Counted from the stretch's first letter, positions 54,436 to 64,000 are shown. The stretch is DNA of 64,000 nucleotides from Vibrio pectenicida (GCA_024347015.1 AP024889.1:372001-436000); one strand, 5' to 3'. The notes: generated from the letters alone by a model not told the origin. A program made the numbers and translations.

Positions 54436-55155
54436 TTAAGCCTTATTGTTATAGTCACGAGTACCAAAAATCGCTGTTCCAATCCGTACCATAGTGCTTC
54501 CAGCTTCAATCGCTGGTTCCATATCACCACTCATCCCCATAGAAAGCGTATCAAGGGGAAGGGTTGGGAAGCGCTTCACAAGCTTGTTTTTTAACTCAGC
54601 TAATTGGCTAAATGCGGCCAATTGCGACTGATAGTTAGAAACATTAGCAGGAATCGACATCAACCCTCTTAAAGTGAGGTTTGGAAGTGAAGAAATCAAC
54701 TCTGCTAAGGCAAAGATTTCGTCATATTCACTTGCTCCTGATTTTGAACTCTCACTACTGGTATTGACTTGAATCAGTACCTGAATAGGTTGCATACCTT
54801 CTGGACGTTGGTCATTGAGACGTTGAGCTATCTTAGCGCGGTCTATGGTATGTACCCAAGCAAAGCTTTCAGCCACCAGACGAGTTTTGTTAGATTGTAT
54901 CGGGCCGATAAAGTGCCACTCTAGTGCTAAATCAGGATGATTTTCAGAAAAATAGGCAATTTTATCAATGCCTTCCTGAACATAGTTTTCACCAAAGGCT
55001 ATTTGGCCAGCGTGAGCTGCGTCTAAAATAGCTTGCTTGGGTTTGGTTTTACTTACCGCCAGAAGTTGCACTGAGCCCGTAGGGCGTCCACACTTTTGTT
55101 GTGCCGCTGTAATCTGTGAGGTGATCTGTTCAATATTTTGTTGAATATTACTCAT
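54436..55155 (-). CDS. yggS: PLP homeostasis protein YggS
   Basis: 239 residues; an alanine-racemase-like TIM barrel that binds pyridoxal phosphate (PLPBP family). The PLP lysine is in LLAVSKTKP, and ending segments SMGMSGDMEPAIEAGSTMVR and GTAIFGTRD are family signatures. It buffers PLP in the cell. Its start is only 24 bp from the divergent pilT start. Confidence 0.96.
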   Translation of the reverse strand: MSNIQQNIEQITSQITAAQQKCGRPTGSVQLLAVSKTKPKQAILDAAHAGQIAFGENYVQEGIDKIAYFSENHPDLALEWHFIGPIQSNKTRLVAESFAWVHTIDRAKIAQRLNDQRPEGMQPIQVLIQVNTSSESSKSGASEYDEIFALAELISSLPNLTLRGLMSIPANVSNYQSQLAAFSQLAELKNKLVKRFPTLPLDTLSMGMSGDMEPAIEAGSTMVRIGTAIFGTRDYNNKA

Positions 55156-55179
55156 AGTTAACTTTAGTAAGGATTTGAA

Positions 55180-56217
55180 ATGGATATCGCTGAATTACTG
55201 GACTTTAGTGTAAAGCATAATGCGTCAGATCTACATCTTTCTGCTGGAGTATCTCCGATGATACGTATTGATGGTGATGTAAGAAAGTTAGGTGTGCCCG
55301 CTTTTAATCACTCTGAGGTCCATCGCTTAGTGACTGAAATCATGAACGACTCTCAACGTAGTGAATTTGAGGAACATTTAGAAATTGATTTTTCTTTTGA
55401 GCTGCCAGATGTTGGACGTTTTCGGGTCAATGCATTTAATCAATCGAGAGGATGTGGTGCGGTATTTCGTACGATCCCGACCGTCATTCCGACCTTGGAG
55501 CAGCTAGAGGCTCCGGCAACTTTTGAAAATATCGCCAATATGGAGAAAGGTTTAATCCTTGTTACTGGGCCTACTGGTTCGGGTAAATCCACAACACTGG
55601 CCGCTATGGTGGATTATATTAATCGTAACCATAACAAGCATATTCTGACGATTGAGGATCCGATCGAATTTGTGCATACCAACAATAAATGCTTGCTAAA
55701 TCAGCGTGAAGTCCACAAAGACACGCATAGTTTTAACAATGCTTTGCGCAGTGCTTTGCGAGAAGATCCTGACGTAATTTTGGTTGGTGAGTTGCGAGAT
55801 CAAGAAACTATAAGCCTTGCCCTTACCGCAGCAGAAACTGGGCATTTGGTGTTTGGTACTTTACATACCAGTTCTGCAGCTAAAACTATCGATCGTATCA
55901 TTGATGTATTCCCCGGCAGTGATAAAGGTATGGTTCGCTCCATGCTTTCGGAGTCACTTAGAGCTGTCATTGCGCAGAAACTACTGAAAAAAATTGGTGG
56001 GGGTCGAGTGGCTTGTCATGAAATCATGATGGCGACACCTGCTATCAGAAACTTGATTCGTGAAGATAAAGTCGCCCAGATGCAATCTGTTATTCAGACG
56101 GGTGCAGCTCACGGCATGCAGACTATGGAGCAACACTCGAAGCAATTGATTGCTCAGGGACTGGTTGATGCAGAAGAGGTGGCGAAAAAAATTGAAGCTG
56201 AGTCTGGGATGATATGA
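55180..56217 (+). CDS. pilT: Type IV pilus retraction ATPase PilT
   Basis: 345 residues. Walker A GPTGSGKSTT near residue 130, the Asp box, Walker B LREDPDVILVGELRD, the His box and the C-terminal AIRNLIRE motif are visible. It drives pilus retraction and DNA uptake, for the competence pilus and in V. cholerae also the MSHA pilus. AAGGA precedes ATG 55180. It overlaps pilU. Confidence 0.98.
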   Translation: MDIAELLDFSVKHNASDLHLSAGVSPMIRIDGDVRKLGVPAFNHSEVHRLVTEIMNDSQRSEFEEHLEIDFSFELPDVGRFRVNAFNQSRGCGAVFRTIPTVIPTLEQLEAPATFENIANMEKGLILVTGPTGSGKSTTLAAMVDYINRNHNKHILTIEDPIEFVHTNNKCLLNQREVHKDTHSFNNALRSALREDPDVILVGELRDQETISLALTAAETGHLVFGTLHTSSAAKTIDRIIDVFPGSDKGMVRSMLSESLRAVIAQKLLKKIGGGRVACHEIMMATPAIRNLIREDKVAQMQSVIQTGAAHGMQTMEQHSKQLIAQGLVDAEEVAKKIEAESGMI

Positions 56218-56228
56218 GAGAGGATGTG

Positions 56229-57335
56229 ATGGATATCAATGCTTGCCTGCAAGGTATGTTGAGTGAGAAGGCATCGGACTTATATATTACTGTCGGCGCT
56301 CCTCTTCTATATCGAGTTAATGGTGATTTAAAACCGCTTGGTGATAGTTTGTCACAGCAAGCAGTATCAGCATTATTACATAATGTAATGGATGAGAGTC
56401 GCCAGAGTGAATTTGCTCAGAGCAGAGAAGCTAATTTTGCGATTGTAAAAGACTTTGGTCGTTTTCGAATTTCAGCTTTTTACCAGCGTGAGTTACCGGG
56501 AGCAGTAATTCGTCGTATTGAAACAACTATTCCCACCTTTGATGAGCTTAAATTACCTGAAATATTAAAAGATTTATCTATAGCTAAGCGTGGTTTAGTC
56601 TTGGTTGTTGGTGCGACTGGTTCGGGTAAATCAACCACTATGGCTGCAATGACTGGGCACCGAAATAATCATAAAAGTGGGCATATTTTAACGGTTGAAG
56701 ATCCAATAGAATTTGTCCATGAGCATGGTAAATGTATCGTTACTCAGAGGGAAGTTGGTCTTGATACAAACAGCTATGAAGTCGCTTTGAAAAACTCCTT
56801 GCGACAGGCTCCTGATATGATCTTGATTGGTGAAATTCGGTCTCGGGAGACGATGGAGTTTGCGATGACGTTTGCAGAAACAGGCCATCTTTGCATGGCA
56901 ACCTTACACGCGAATAATGCTAATCAAGCACTTGAGCGTATTCTTCATCTTGTCCCTAAAGAGCAAAAAGAGCAGTTTTTATTTGATCTTTCTATGAACT
57001 TAAGAGGCGTGGTTGCTCAGCAACTACTGCGCGATAAACATGGTAATGGTCGCCACGGCGTCTTTGAGATTTTGCTAAACAGCCCTAGGGTTTCGGATCT
57101 AATACGTCGTGGCGATCTGCATGAACTCAAAAACACCATGGGAAAATCGCAGCAATCGGGTATGCAGACTTTCGATCAAGCTCTATATCAATTACTTATA
57201 GACGATAAGATCGCAGAAGATGATGCGCTTCACAGTGCCGACTCAGCGAATGACTTGCGCATCATGCTCAAAACTCAGCGTGGCGAGAGTTTTGGGGGTG
57301 GGGCTTTAGCTGACGTCAAAATTGATATGGATTAA
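56229..57335 (+). CDS. pilU: PilT-dependent retraction ATPase PilU
   Basis: 368 residues; a PilT paralogue with Walker A GATGSGKSTT, DMILIGEIRSRETMEFA as the Walker B region and EILLNSPRVSDLIRRG near the C terminus. It helps PilT retract under load. The preferred start is ATG 56229 with AGAGAGG upstream; an in-frame ATG 56214 overlapping the pilT stop is the alternative. Confidence 0.96.
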   Translation: MDINACLQGMLSEKASDLYITVGAPLLYRVNGDLKPLGDSLSQQAVSALLHNVMDESRQSEFAQSREANFAIVKDFGRFRISAFYQRELPGAVIRRIETTIPTFDELKLPEILKDLSIAKRGLVLVVGATGSGKSTTMAAMTGHRNNHKSGHILTVEDPIEFVHEHGKCIVTQREVGLDTNSYEVALKNSLRQAPDMILIGEIRSRETMEFAMTFAETGHLCMATLHANNANQALERILHLVPKEQKEQFLFDLSMNLRGVVAQQLLRDKHGNGRHGVFEILLNSPRVSDLIRRGDLHELKNTMGKSQQSGMQTFDQALYQLLIDDKIAEDDALHSADSANDLRIMLKTQRGESFGGGALADVKIDMD

Positions 57336-57354
57336 CTAGTTCAAAATGTCCTAA

Positions 57355-57777
57355 TTAACCATATTGAGCTTCAAACCAGCTTTCAAGAATTATGACTGCC
57401 GATTGGCAGTCTACATTGCCCTTCGTAAGGGCTTTGTAGCCACCGAGGTCAAAGAGATCCGCACGAGCCTCTGTGGTTGATAGACGCTCATCATGAAGCT
57501 CAACAAGCAGACCAAAACGGCCATGTAATCTATTGGCGAACTTCTTTGCCCTTGGAGCAATGCTGTCAAGATCTTTTCCGTGAAGATCCGTCGGTAAACC
57601 GACTACCAGTAACTTCGGCTGCCATTCTTTAATCTGTTTTTCGATGTCATCCCAATTTGGAATGCCGTCTTTAGCTTTAAATGCTTTAAGTGGAGAGGCG
57701 GTACCTGTTATTTCTTGTCCGATGGCACTACCAATACTTGTAGTGCCAAAGTCAAAAGCCATAATTGTTCTAGACAT
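57355..57777 (-). CDS. ruvX: Holliday-junction-resolvase-like / rRNA maturation nuclease RuvX (YqgF)
   Basis: 140 residues, an RNase H-fold protein with [13 protein letters not shown] near the N terminus and [13 protein letters not shown]; the [13 protein letters not shown] segment near the end carries the last acidic residue. It is involved in 16S rRNA 5' maturation in E. coli. It follows yqgE on the same strand, 17 bp apart. Confidence 0.95.
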   Translation of the reverse strand: MSRTIMAFDFGTTSIGSAIGQEITGTASPLKAFKAKDGIPNWDDIEKQIKEWQPKLLVVGLPTDLHGKDLDSIAPRAKKFANRLHGRFGLLVELHDERLSTTEARADLFDLGGYKALTKGNVDCQSAVIILESWFEAQYG

Positions 57778-57794
57778 AATGATAAATAATTAGT

Positions 57795-58358
57795 TTAAGC
57801 GTGGCCAATATCACTTGATAGTTGAGAGGCATCAATACCAAGCATCTGTACTGCTTTCTGCCAACGCTCGTTGATGGGAGTATTGAACATCACATCAGGG
57901 TCAGCCTCAATAGTCAACCAAGAATTCTCAGAAAGCTCTATTTCCAATTGACCGGGTTCCCAACCTGAATAGCCTAAAGCGACAATATATTCAGTGGGCT
58001 CTTCTTCTGTACCGAGAACAGCGAGGATATCTTTTGAAGTTGTAACCGATATGTAGTCGGTCATTTTTATACTAGATTCATAGTGATCTTTTGGCTGGTG
58101 GAGAATAAACCCTCTGTCGCCTGATACGGGCCCACCATTAAGAACGGGTTTCTCAAGGCTACCAACTTTGAGTTGAGGTTGCGTTGTTTCGACATCGACT
58201 TGTTTAAGCATTTTACCCACAGTGATATCGATAGGAGCATTAATCATTAAACCCATAGCTCCGTCATCATTGTGTTCACACACATAAATGACACTGCGTT
58301 GGAAGTAGGGATCTTTCATTCCCGGCATCGCAACTAAAAAGTGGTTGGTTAAATTCAT
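57795..58358 (-). CDS. yqgE: UPF0301 protein YqgE
   Basis: 187 residues, starting [20 protein letters not shown], the family opening, with [16 protein letters not shown] following and the [13 protein letters not shown] signature. The function is unknown. ATG 58358 has GGAG upstream; a frame to 58394 adds 12 residues. Its neighbours ruvX and gshB are shared with E. coli. Confidence 0.95.
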   Translation of the reverse strand: MNLTNHFLVAMPGMKDPYFQRSVIYVCEHNDDGAMGLMINAPIDITVGKMLKQVDVETTQPQLKVGSLEKPVLNGGPVSGDRGFILHQPKDHYESSIKMTDYISVTTSKDILAVLGTEEEPTEYIVALGYSGWEPGQLEIELSENSWLTIEADPDVMFNTPINERWQKAVQMLGIDASQLSSDIGHA

Positions 58359-58414
58359 AGTTACTCCAGAGTAAATTAGGTGCATATTGCGCACCCATAG
58401 TCTTTTTTAGGCAG

Positions 58415-59365
58415 TTATTGTTTGTTTATGCGGCACTCTATCGCATCCATTAACTTGCCTGTGATTGAGATATCAAACGCAGCCTCAATTTCACGAATAC
58501 AGGTTGGGCTGGTTACATTTATCTCAGTCAGCTTGTCCCCTATGACGTCCAGACCTACAAATATCAAACCCTTTTCTTTAAGTGTAGGCGCTACTGCCGC
58601 AGCGATCTTTTTATCTGTATCAGTAAGTGGCCTCGCTTCACCTTTTCCACCAGCGGCAAGGTTACCACGAGTTTCACCTTTTGCCGGAATACGAGCGAGA
58701 CAATACGGCATAACTTCACCGTCAACGATCAGAATTCGTTTGTCACCATTACTTATGTCTGGAACAAAGGTTTGCGCCATCGCGTAACTCTGGCCATGGT
58801 TGGTCAAGGTTTCGATAATCACAGACACATTTGGGTCTTCTGCTTTGACACGGAATATTGATGCACCTCCCATGCCATCTAATGGCTTTAGGATCACATC
58901 GCCATGTTGTTGACGAAATTGTTTAATTTTTTCTGCTTTGCGTGTGACTATAGTGGTTGGTGTCAACTCAGGGAACCATGCAGTAAATAGCTTTTCATTA
59001 CAATCACGTAGGCTTTGAGGCTTATTGACTATCAAACTACCTTGCAGTTCTGCTCGCTCAAGAATGTAAGTAGCATAGATGTATTCTGTATCAAATGGAG
59101 GATCTTTGCGCATCAAAATTACGTCAAGATCGCCAAGTTCAATAGTTTGTTGCGATTTAAACTCAAACCAAGAATTTGGATCTTCTTTTAGTGTGACGAC
59201 CTTAGTGTCAGCGATTGCTACTCCTTGATCAAGGTGAAGATCGGCCATCTCAATATAGTGAATTTCATAACCGCGACGCTGGGCTTCTAGCATCATAGCA
59301 AAGCTTGAATCTTTCTTGATGTTAATGGCCTCTATTGGGTCCATCACAATACCTAATTTGATCAT
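58415..59365 (-). CDS. gshB: Glutathione synthetase
   Basis: 316 residues; ATP-grasp enzyme joining gamma-glutamylcysteine and glycine. ILMRKDPPFDTEYIYAT near residue 85, the LKPLDGMGGASIFRV ATP loop and INVTSPTCIREIEAA near the C terminus match the family. It lies 12 bp after rsmE. Confidence 0.98.
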   Translation of the reverse strand: MIKLGIVMDPIEAINIKKDSSFAMMLEAQRRGYEIHYIEMADLHLDQGVAIADTKVVTLKEDPNSWFEFKSQQTIELGDLDVILMRKDPPFDTEYIYATYILERAELQGSLIVNKPQSLRDCNEKLFTAWFPELTPTTIVTRKAEKIKQFRQQHGDVILKPLDGMGGASIFRVKAEDPNVSVIIETLTNHGQSYAMAQTFVPDISNGDKRILIVDGEVMPYCLARIPAKGETRGNLAAGGKGEARPLTDTDKKIAAAVAPTLKEKGLIFVGLDVIGDKLTEINVTSPTCIREIEAAFDISITGKLMDAIECRINKQ

Positions 59366-59377
59366 TTTATTCTCCAG

Positions 59378-60109
59378 TTAGCCAAGATCACCAAAGCGAA
59401 CTTGTAGGGCTGTAATTGCGGTTAGGGAGGCCGTTTCTGTGCGTAGTACTCGAGGACCAAGCAGGATTTCTTCAAATTGATAACTTCTCGTCTTTTCAAT
59501 TTCTTGGCTAGACAATCCACCTTCTGGACCAATGAGAAGTCGTACTTTTTCAACTGGTGTGGGTAGGGTGTTTATTGAGTATGTTGCTCTTGGGTGTAAA
59601 TTGAGTTTTAAACCATCATACTTTTCGCTGCACCATTGTTCCAATGACATAATAGGCCGGATCTCAGGGATGGTATTTCTACCTGTTTGCTCACAAGCAC
59701 TAATTGCTACTTTTTGCCATTGAGACAATTTTTTGTCAAAACGTTTTTGATCCAGTTTTACGCCACACCTTTCAGAAATCAGAGGCGTTATAGTGTTAAC
59801 ACCGAGTTCAACCGACTTTTGGATTGTGAACTCCATTTTATCTCCGCGAGAGATCACTTGCCCTAAATGGAGATCAAGTGGTGATTCGCTACTTCGTTCA
59901 ACACGCTCACTCACTTCGACTGTTATGGATTTTTTTGTTATTTGATTGATCACGGCAGGAAATTCTGCACCTAGGCCATCAAAGAGTAGAATATCATGTC
60001 CAGCTTTCATTCTCAGAACACGCCCCACGTGGCCTGCTGCATCTTCGCTGAGAGTTAAACTGCCAAGTTGAGTGATTGCTTGAGGGTGATAAATTCGTGG
60101 GATTCTCAT
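59378..60109 (-). CDS. rsmE: 16S rRNA (uracil-1498-N3)-methyltransferase RsmE
   Basis: 243 residues, the E. coli length. It has an N-terminal PUA-like start ([10 protein letters not shown]) and the SPOUT-fold C-terminal knot with [18 protein letters not shown] and [15 protein letters not shown] 60109 is used; the longer frame to 60190 adds 27 residues outside the family. In E. coli and V. cholerae the endonuclease I gene normally lies just upstream; here it is absent. Confidence 0.96.
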   Translation of the reverse strand: MRIPRIYHPQAITQLGSLTLSEDAAGHVGRVLRMKAGHDILLFDGLGAEFPAVINQITKKSITVEVSERVERSSESPLDLHLGQVISRGDKMEFTIQKSVELGVNTITPLISERCGVKLDQKRFDKKLSQWQKVAISACEQTGRNTIPEIRPIMSLEQWCSEKYDGLKLNLHPRATYSINTLPTPVEKVRLLIGPEGGLSSQEIEKTRSYQFEEILLGPRVLRTETASLTAITALQVRFGDLG

Positions 60110-60274
60110 CAGATATATCCGGCCATAGAAGGGTAACTGAACCCCTAACATGGATGCATTGCGTTGAAAAAACAAGGGGAGATAGAACAAAGTTAGTGGT
60201 GGTATTTTACTGGTTTTACTGTTGGTTTAGCTTCAGCGAGTAAATAAACAAATACTAATACTCCAGTAATGAAA

Positions 60275-60775
60275 TTACGGCTCGATGTATATTAAAGTTT
60301 GCTGACAAAGTTTGCAGCGGTAATGACTTTGACTGCGCTGGATCTTGTTGTGACGTCTGATGGAGAGTGGATGGCGCTGACATCCACACTGGTAGTCAAA
60401 GACTTGCCCTTGTACTGAAGTTAGGGCGAAATCATGAGTGGTTTTAGCGGCGACTCCAAACACTGACTCCATCACAAGTTGCCATTCCTTACCATGAGGT
60501 TTTACTTTTCCATACACTTGGTATGTGATTAAGTGAGCCACTTCGTGTGGAATGACGTCATTTAGGAAAGCTTGCTGGTTTTCGATGAAAAGAATGGGGT
60601 TAAGGCGAATCTCATTGAGTTGTAAGTAGGCTTTACCGGCAGCTTTCCCTCTTAGTTTGTAGTTCAATTGTGGTATGGGAAATGATTGCTTAAAATTTTT
60701 TTGAGCTTTGATTACATAATGTGCTGCAACTTTTTGTGCGCGGTATATCAGTTCCTTATCCAACCCGACTCCCAA
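60275..60775 (-). CDS. sprT: SprT-family zinc metalloprotease-like protein
   Basis: 166 residues with the HEVAHLITYQ zinc motif near residue 80 and C-terminal Cys pairs (CGCQRH, CKLCQQ) that can bind zinc. It is named after the E. coli SprT group, whose relatives (SPRTN) act on DNA-protein crosslinks; the bacterial role is unknown. It lies between the DUF2189 gene and rsmE. Confidence 0.93.
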   Translation of the reverse strand: MGVGLDKELIYRAQKVAAHYVIKAQKNFKQSFPIPQLNYKLRGKAAGKAYLQLNEIRLNPILFIENQQAFLNDVIPHEVAHLITYQVYGKVKPHGKEWQLVMESVFGVAAKTTHDFALTSVQGQVFDYQCGCQRHPLSIRRHNKIQRSQSHYRCKLCQQTLIYIEP

Positions 60776-60827
60776 TAAATTCGCCCCTGCTTATGAGGCG
60801 AATCATATAATGGATTAAGGTTTAGCG

Positions 60828-61625
60828 CTAATGATGCTTTTTCCTTATTGCATCATGATAGGCGTGCCATGTGCCGTAACCGAGGATGGGTATGGTGAAA
60901 AACATACCAATTCCGTAAGTAGCGAATCCAATTAAGATGCCACCACAGATTATTGCAGCCCAAACTATCATGGCCGGTATGTTCGATTTTACGGCGTTGA
61001 AGCTAGTAAAAACAGCAGTCATCATGTCTACTCTACGTTCCATCATTAGTGGAATAGAAAAGGCTGAGATGCTAAATACAATAGCAGCCAACACGCAACC
61101 GACGAGAGACCCAATCACAAGAAAAGGTAGAAACTCAGTGATAGGTGCCCCTTGCACGGAAGGGTATAGCGCATGTAGCAGCGCTGCTATTCTCATCCAG
61201 AAAATCATACATACAGCGAGCAGTACTGCAAATGCCCATTGTGAAGAAGAATTACGTCCAATTGCTTTCATCGAGTGTAATAAACGGGGTTTATGACCTT
61301 TCTCCAGTTCCCAGCTAGCGTCATATAGACCTAAAGCAAGGAATGGCCCTATTAGTCCAAATACAATCAAACTAGGCATAACAACCAAGTGGGTACCTTG
61401 CCACTGCACCAGTAGAACTATTCCTACTGCTGATGCCATGAAACATAAGCCATAGAATCCGCTAATTAAGGGAATACGTATAAAGTCTTGCAAGCCGAGT
61501 GACAGCCAATGAAAGGGCGACGATATACTGAGCTCATTACATGGAATAGTGCGTGCATATTCACTGTCCGGCACGGGCTTTTGTTTTTGGTCCAAATCTT
61601 CTTGTTCGTTCACCGTACGAGGCAT
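60828..61625 (-). CDS. DUF2189 membrane protein
   Basis: 265 residues with about six hydrophobic segments; the opening cytoplasmic part ends in LSISSPFHWLSLGLQDF, typical of DUF2189 proteins. LMMERRVDMMTAVFTS and GTWHAYHDAI near the end are further family marks. The function is unknown. A good promoter lies upstream. It sits between metK and sprT. Confidence 0.85.
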   Translation of the reverse strand: MPRTVNEQEDLDQKQKPVPDSEYARTIPCNELSISSPFHWLSLGLQDFIRIPLISGFYGLCFMASAVGIVLLVQWQGTHLVVMPSLIVFGLIGPFLALGLYDASWELEKGHKPRLLHSMKAIGRNSSSQWAFAVLLAVCMIFWMRIAALLHALYPSVQGAPITEFLPFLVIGSLVGCVLAAIVFSISAFSIPLMMERRVDMMTAVFTSFNAVKSNIPAMIVWAAIICGGILIGFATYGIGMFFTIPILGYGTWHAYHDAIRKKHH

Positions 61626-61730
61626 ACATCCTCCTTGATCGATTCTCAGTCTTAGGGCACTTTACTGTGAAAGTGACGTGTGCGAATGAGATGCTCGGCT
61701 TTACTACTGCTTGTTAAGCTGTGCATCTGT

Positions 61731-61759
61731 ATTTTATTTGTGCAGTTAGAAACGCTCAA
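61731..61759 (-). promoter_or_regulatory. Predicted promoter of the DUF2189 gene
   Basis: On the minus strand TTGAGC (61754-61759), 17 nt and TAAAAT (61731-61736) lie about 105 bp upstream of the start. Confidence 0.5.
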
Positions 61760-61829
61760 GCATCTCTTAACGTTTTGTTAACTATTGACCCCATAACAAA
61801 AAAATACAAATTTACTGACTGCTTTTTGC

Positions 61830-61870
61830 GGCATAAAACAAAGGGCTTCTGGATAACCAGAAGCCCTTTG
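61830..61870 (-). terminator. Intrinsic terminator of metK
   Basis: A perfect 14-bp stem (CAAAGGGCTTCTGG against its complement, 4-nt loop) 22 bp after the metK stop, followed on the minus strand by TTTTATG. Confidence 0.85.
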
Positions 61871-61892
61871 AACATAATTTGGCGAAATTAAA

Positions 61893-63047
61893 CTAGTTTA
61901 AACCAGCGAATTCACGTAATAGAACGGCTTTATCTGTTGCTTCCCATGGGAATTCTTCACGACCAAAGTGACCGTATGCCGCCGTCTTCTTATAAATTGG
62001 TTGAAGAAGGTTAAGCATCTCTTGAAGGCCATATGGACGTAGATCAAAGTGTTGACGAACTGCCTCAACAATGATCTCTTTGGAGACTTTTTCTGTACTA
62101 AATGTTTCAACCATAATTGACGTTGGATCTGCAACACCAATAGCATACGACAACTGAATTTCACAACGTTCAGCAAGCCCCGCTGCAACAATATTTTTTG
62201 CTACATAACGAGCTGCATATGCTGCGCTACGGTCTACTTTCGATGGATCTTTACCAGAGAAGGCTCCGCCACCATGACGCGCCGCGCCACCATAGGTGTC
62301 TACAATAATTTTACGACCAGTTAAACCACAATCTCCCATAGGTCCACCGATAACAAAGCGGCCTGTTGGGTTGATGAAGAAATTGGTATCTTTATTTAAC
62401 CATGCGGAAGGAAGAACAGGTTTAATGATTTCTTCCATCACGGCTTCACGCAGTTCAGGAGTAGAAATTGTATCACTGTGCTGGGTTGATAGTACAACAG
62501 CATCTATGCCTACAATCTTACCTTGATCATATTGGAAAGTTACTTGAGATTTAGCGTCGGGTCTAAGCCAAGGTAGAGTCCCATTTTTGCGTACTTCAGC
62601 TTGTCTTTTTACCAGCAGGTGAGAATAGGTAATTGGTGCAGGCATCAACACATCAGTTTCATTGGTAGCATAACCAAACATGATCCCCTGATCGCCAGCG
62701 CCTTGTTCTTTCGGGTCGGTTTTATCAACACCTTGGTTAATATCAGGAGACTGCTTACCAATAGTGTTTAGGATTGCACAAGAATCGGCATCGAATCCCA
62801 TTTCTGAATTAATGTAACCGACTTCGCGAATGGTTTGGCGGGTCAGCTCTTCAATATCTACCCAAGCGGATGTGGTAATTTCTCCCCCAACCATCACCAT
62901 GCCAGTTTTGACGTATGTTTCACACGCAACACGGGCTTTAGGGTCTTGCTCTATAATCGCATCAAGTACTGCGTCAGAAATCTGGTCCGCAATTTTATCA
63001 GGGTGACCTTCTGATACTGACTCAGAAGTAAACAGGTGTTTAGCCAT
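61893..63047 (-). CDS. metK: S-adenosylmethionine synthetase
   Basis: 384 residues; makes SAM from methionine and ATP. The N-terminal [30 protein letters not shown] near residue 115 and [19 protein letters not shown] near residue 255 are the classical signatures. Three tandem MetJ boxes overlap its promoter, so repression by MetJ-SAM is expected. SAM from it serves TrmB, RsmE and HemW in this window among others. Confidence 0.98.
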   Translation of the reverse strand: MAKHLFTSESVSEGHPDKIADQISDAVLDAIIEQDPKARVACETYVKTGMVMVGGEITTSAWVDIEELTRQTIREVGYINSEMGFDADSCAILNTIGKQSPDINQGVDKTDPKEQGAGDQGIMFGYATNETDVLMPAPITYSHLLVKRQAEVRKNGTLPWLRPDAKSQVTFQYDQGKIVGIDAVVLSTQHSDTISTPELREAVMEEIIKPVLPSAWLNKDTNFFINPTGRFVIGGPMGDCGLTGRKIIVDTYGGAARHGGGAFSGKDPSKVDRSAAYAARYVAKNIVAAGLAERCEIQLSYAIGVADPTSIMVETFSTEKVSKEIIVEAVRQHFDLRPYGLQEMLNLLQPIYKKTAAYGHFGREEFPWEATDKAVLLREFAGLN

Positions 63048-63112
63048 GATAGCTCCGCTTTAATTTGGGGGTTGTGAATATGTCTATTCACTAGAATAGT
63101 ATGAATAATAGT

Positions 63113-63136
63113 AGGTGTATCTACTTCTAGACGTCT
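63113..63136 (-). promoter_or_regulatory. MetJ operator (tandem MET boxes) of metK
   Basis: A perfect MET box AGACGTCT at 63129-63136 follows two degenerate boxes, AGGTGTAT (63113-63120) and CTACTTCT (63121-63128), in exact 8-bp register, the arrangement MetJ dimers bind. Confidence 0.88.
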
Positions 63137-63164
63137 ATTTTAGTTTTCCTCATACCAATTTCAA
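63137..63164 (-). promoter_or_regulatory. Predicted promoter of metK
   Basis: On the minus strand TTGAAA (63159-63164), 16 nt and TAAAAT (63137-63142), directly abutting the MET boxes so that MetJ would block the start site. The rest of the 308-bp metK-tkt gap shows no further gene. Confidence 0.65.
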
Positions 63165-63355
63165 GCATTTTTTTTATTTATTACATGTTCAAATATTGTT
63201 ATTTGTCAGTATAAGTATTATTGATTTTTATGTTATCTGCTAAGAGTGTGTCATAAGCGTATTTTCAGTAGGTAAAACGTTTGCAGTGCTTTGGGCGCTT
63301 TGAGAGAATAAAAGACCATCAAATCTGTTTTTGCTTAATGCACTCAGGAGCAAAC

Positions 63356-64000
63356 ATGTCTTCCCGTAAACACCTAGCTAATGCTATCCGTGCTCTTAGT
63401 ATGGACAGCGTACAACAAGCCAATTCTGGTCACCCAGGCGCCCCTATGGGGATGGCTGACATCGCTGAAGTTCTTTGGCGCTCTCACCTTAACCACAACC
63501 CAGCTAATCCTGAATGGGCTGACCGTGACCGTTTTGTGTTGTCTAATGGTCATGGCTCAATGCTGATTTACTCTCTACTGCACCTTTCCGGTTATGAGCT
63601 GTCAATTGATGAGCTGAAAAATTTTCGTCAGCTTCACTCTAAAACGCCAGGCCACCCTGAATATGGTTATGCGCCAGGTATTGAAACGACCACTGGCCCT
63701 CTAGGCCAAGGCATTACCAATGCTGTTGGTATGGCGCTGGCTGAAAAGACCCTCGCGGCGCAGTTTAATAAGCCAAATCATGACATTGTCGATCACTTCA
63801 CTTATGCCTTTATGGGTGACGGTTGTCTGATGGAAGGGATTTCGCACGAAGCGTGTTCTTTGGCTGGCACACTAGGCCTTGGCAAGTTGATCGCCTTTTG
63901 GGATGACAACGGCATTTCAATCGATGGGCATGTTGAAGGTTGGTTCTCTGATGATACGCCGAAACGTTTTGAATCTTACGGTTGGCATGTCATTGCGGCT
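63356..64000 (+). CDS. tkt: Transketolase, N-terminal part (cut by window edge)
   Basis: The frame opens at ATG 63356 with CAGGAG 5 nt upstream and is still open at the right edge, giving 215 codons. It begins [20 protein letters not shown] and shows the thiamine-diphosphate enzyme motifs [13 protein letters not shown] and [13 protein letters not shown] (the GDG...N metal and cofactor loop). Transketolase moves two-carbon units in the pentose phosphate pathway. It is divergent from metK. The rest of the gene lies outside the window. Confidence 0.95.
   Translation, partial: MSSRKHLANAIRALSMDSVQQANSGHPGAPMGMADIAEVLWRSHLNHNPANPEWADRDRFVLSNGHGSMLIYSLLHLSGYELSIDELKNFRQLHSKTPGHPEYGYAPGIETTTGPLGQGITNAVGMALAEKTLAAQFNKPNHDIVDHFTYAFMGDGCLMEGISHEACSLAGTLGLGKLIAFWDDNGISIDGHVEGWFSDDTPKRFESYGWHVIAA

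Noticed and set aside
60190..60274. Possible remnant of endA/dns
   Set aside because: I could read no endonuclease I motif in either strand of this short gap.

Overview
The window reads as chromosomal backbone of a Vibrio (Gammaproteobacteria, Vibrionaceae). The complete MSHA type IV pilus locus, the genes flanking it, and a gene order that follows the region I remember in Vibrio cholerae (lysC, aminotransferase, pglL, uvrA, galU, qstR, ssb, csrD, msh genes, mreBCD, maf, rng, yhdP, tldD) all point there. I cannot name the species. The window opens inside pmbA (tldE) and ends inside a transketolase gene.

Layout. 1-11 kb: pmbA 3' end, lysC behind a lysine riboswitch, a class V aminotransferase, the O-oligosaccharyltransferase pglL, uvrA with a LexA box, galU, the competence regulator qstR and ssb. 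11-29.7 kb: csrD (mshH) and the MSHA pilus genes mshIJKLMNEGF (assembly machine) followed by mshBACDOPQ (pilins and tip/adhesin-like parts), nearly all touching or overlapping. 29.8-40.6 kb: mreBCD, maf, rng, yhdP, a nitrilase-family amidase and tldD, one long same-strand run for cell shape, envelope and RNA processing. 40.6-41.9 kb: nine tRNA genes (Asn x3, Thr x3, Phe x3) on the minus strand in two duplicated units, each with its own promoter and terminator. 42-46.4 kb: mltC, yggX and mutY (minus), then trmB and glsB (plus).

46.5-50.2 kb is the one clearly accessory-looking stretch. It holds an overlapping minus-strand operon with a short DUF1015 protein, an SbnA-like PLP enzyme and an ANKH/MATE-like membrane exporter, preceded by a small secreted His/Cys-containing protein. 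The set looks like a compact pathway that makes and exports an amino-acid-derived molecule, perhaps a metal-binding amino-polycarboxylate. This is the best candidate for an undescribed system. The DUF1015 gene and the small gene are visibly AT-richer than the other two.

50.5-64 kb returns to backbone: hemW, rdgB, a DUF4426 gene, yggT, proC and yggS (minus); pilT and pilU (plus), the retraction ATPases that may also serve the MSHA pilus; then ruvX, yqgE, gshB, rsmE, sprT, a DUF2189 membrane protein and metK (minus, with MetJ boxes); and finally the start of a transketolase gene. The endonuclease I gene (endA/dns) that normally lies between sprT and rsmE is absent.

Several genes belong to shared processes. 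MSHA assembly, PilT/PilU, PglL, CsrD and the c-di-GMP-binding MshE concern surface attachment. QstR, SSB, PilT and the missing Dns concern natural transformation. PmbA and TldD are the two halves of one protease. No insertion sequence, prophage, integron or CRISPR array was seen.
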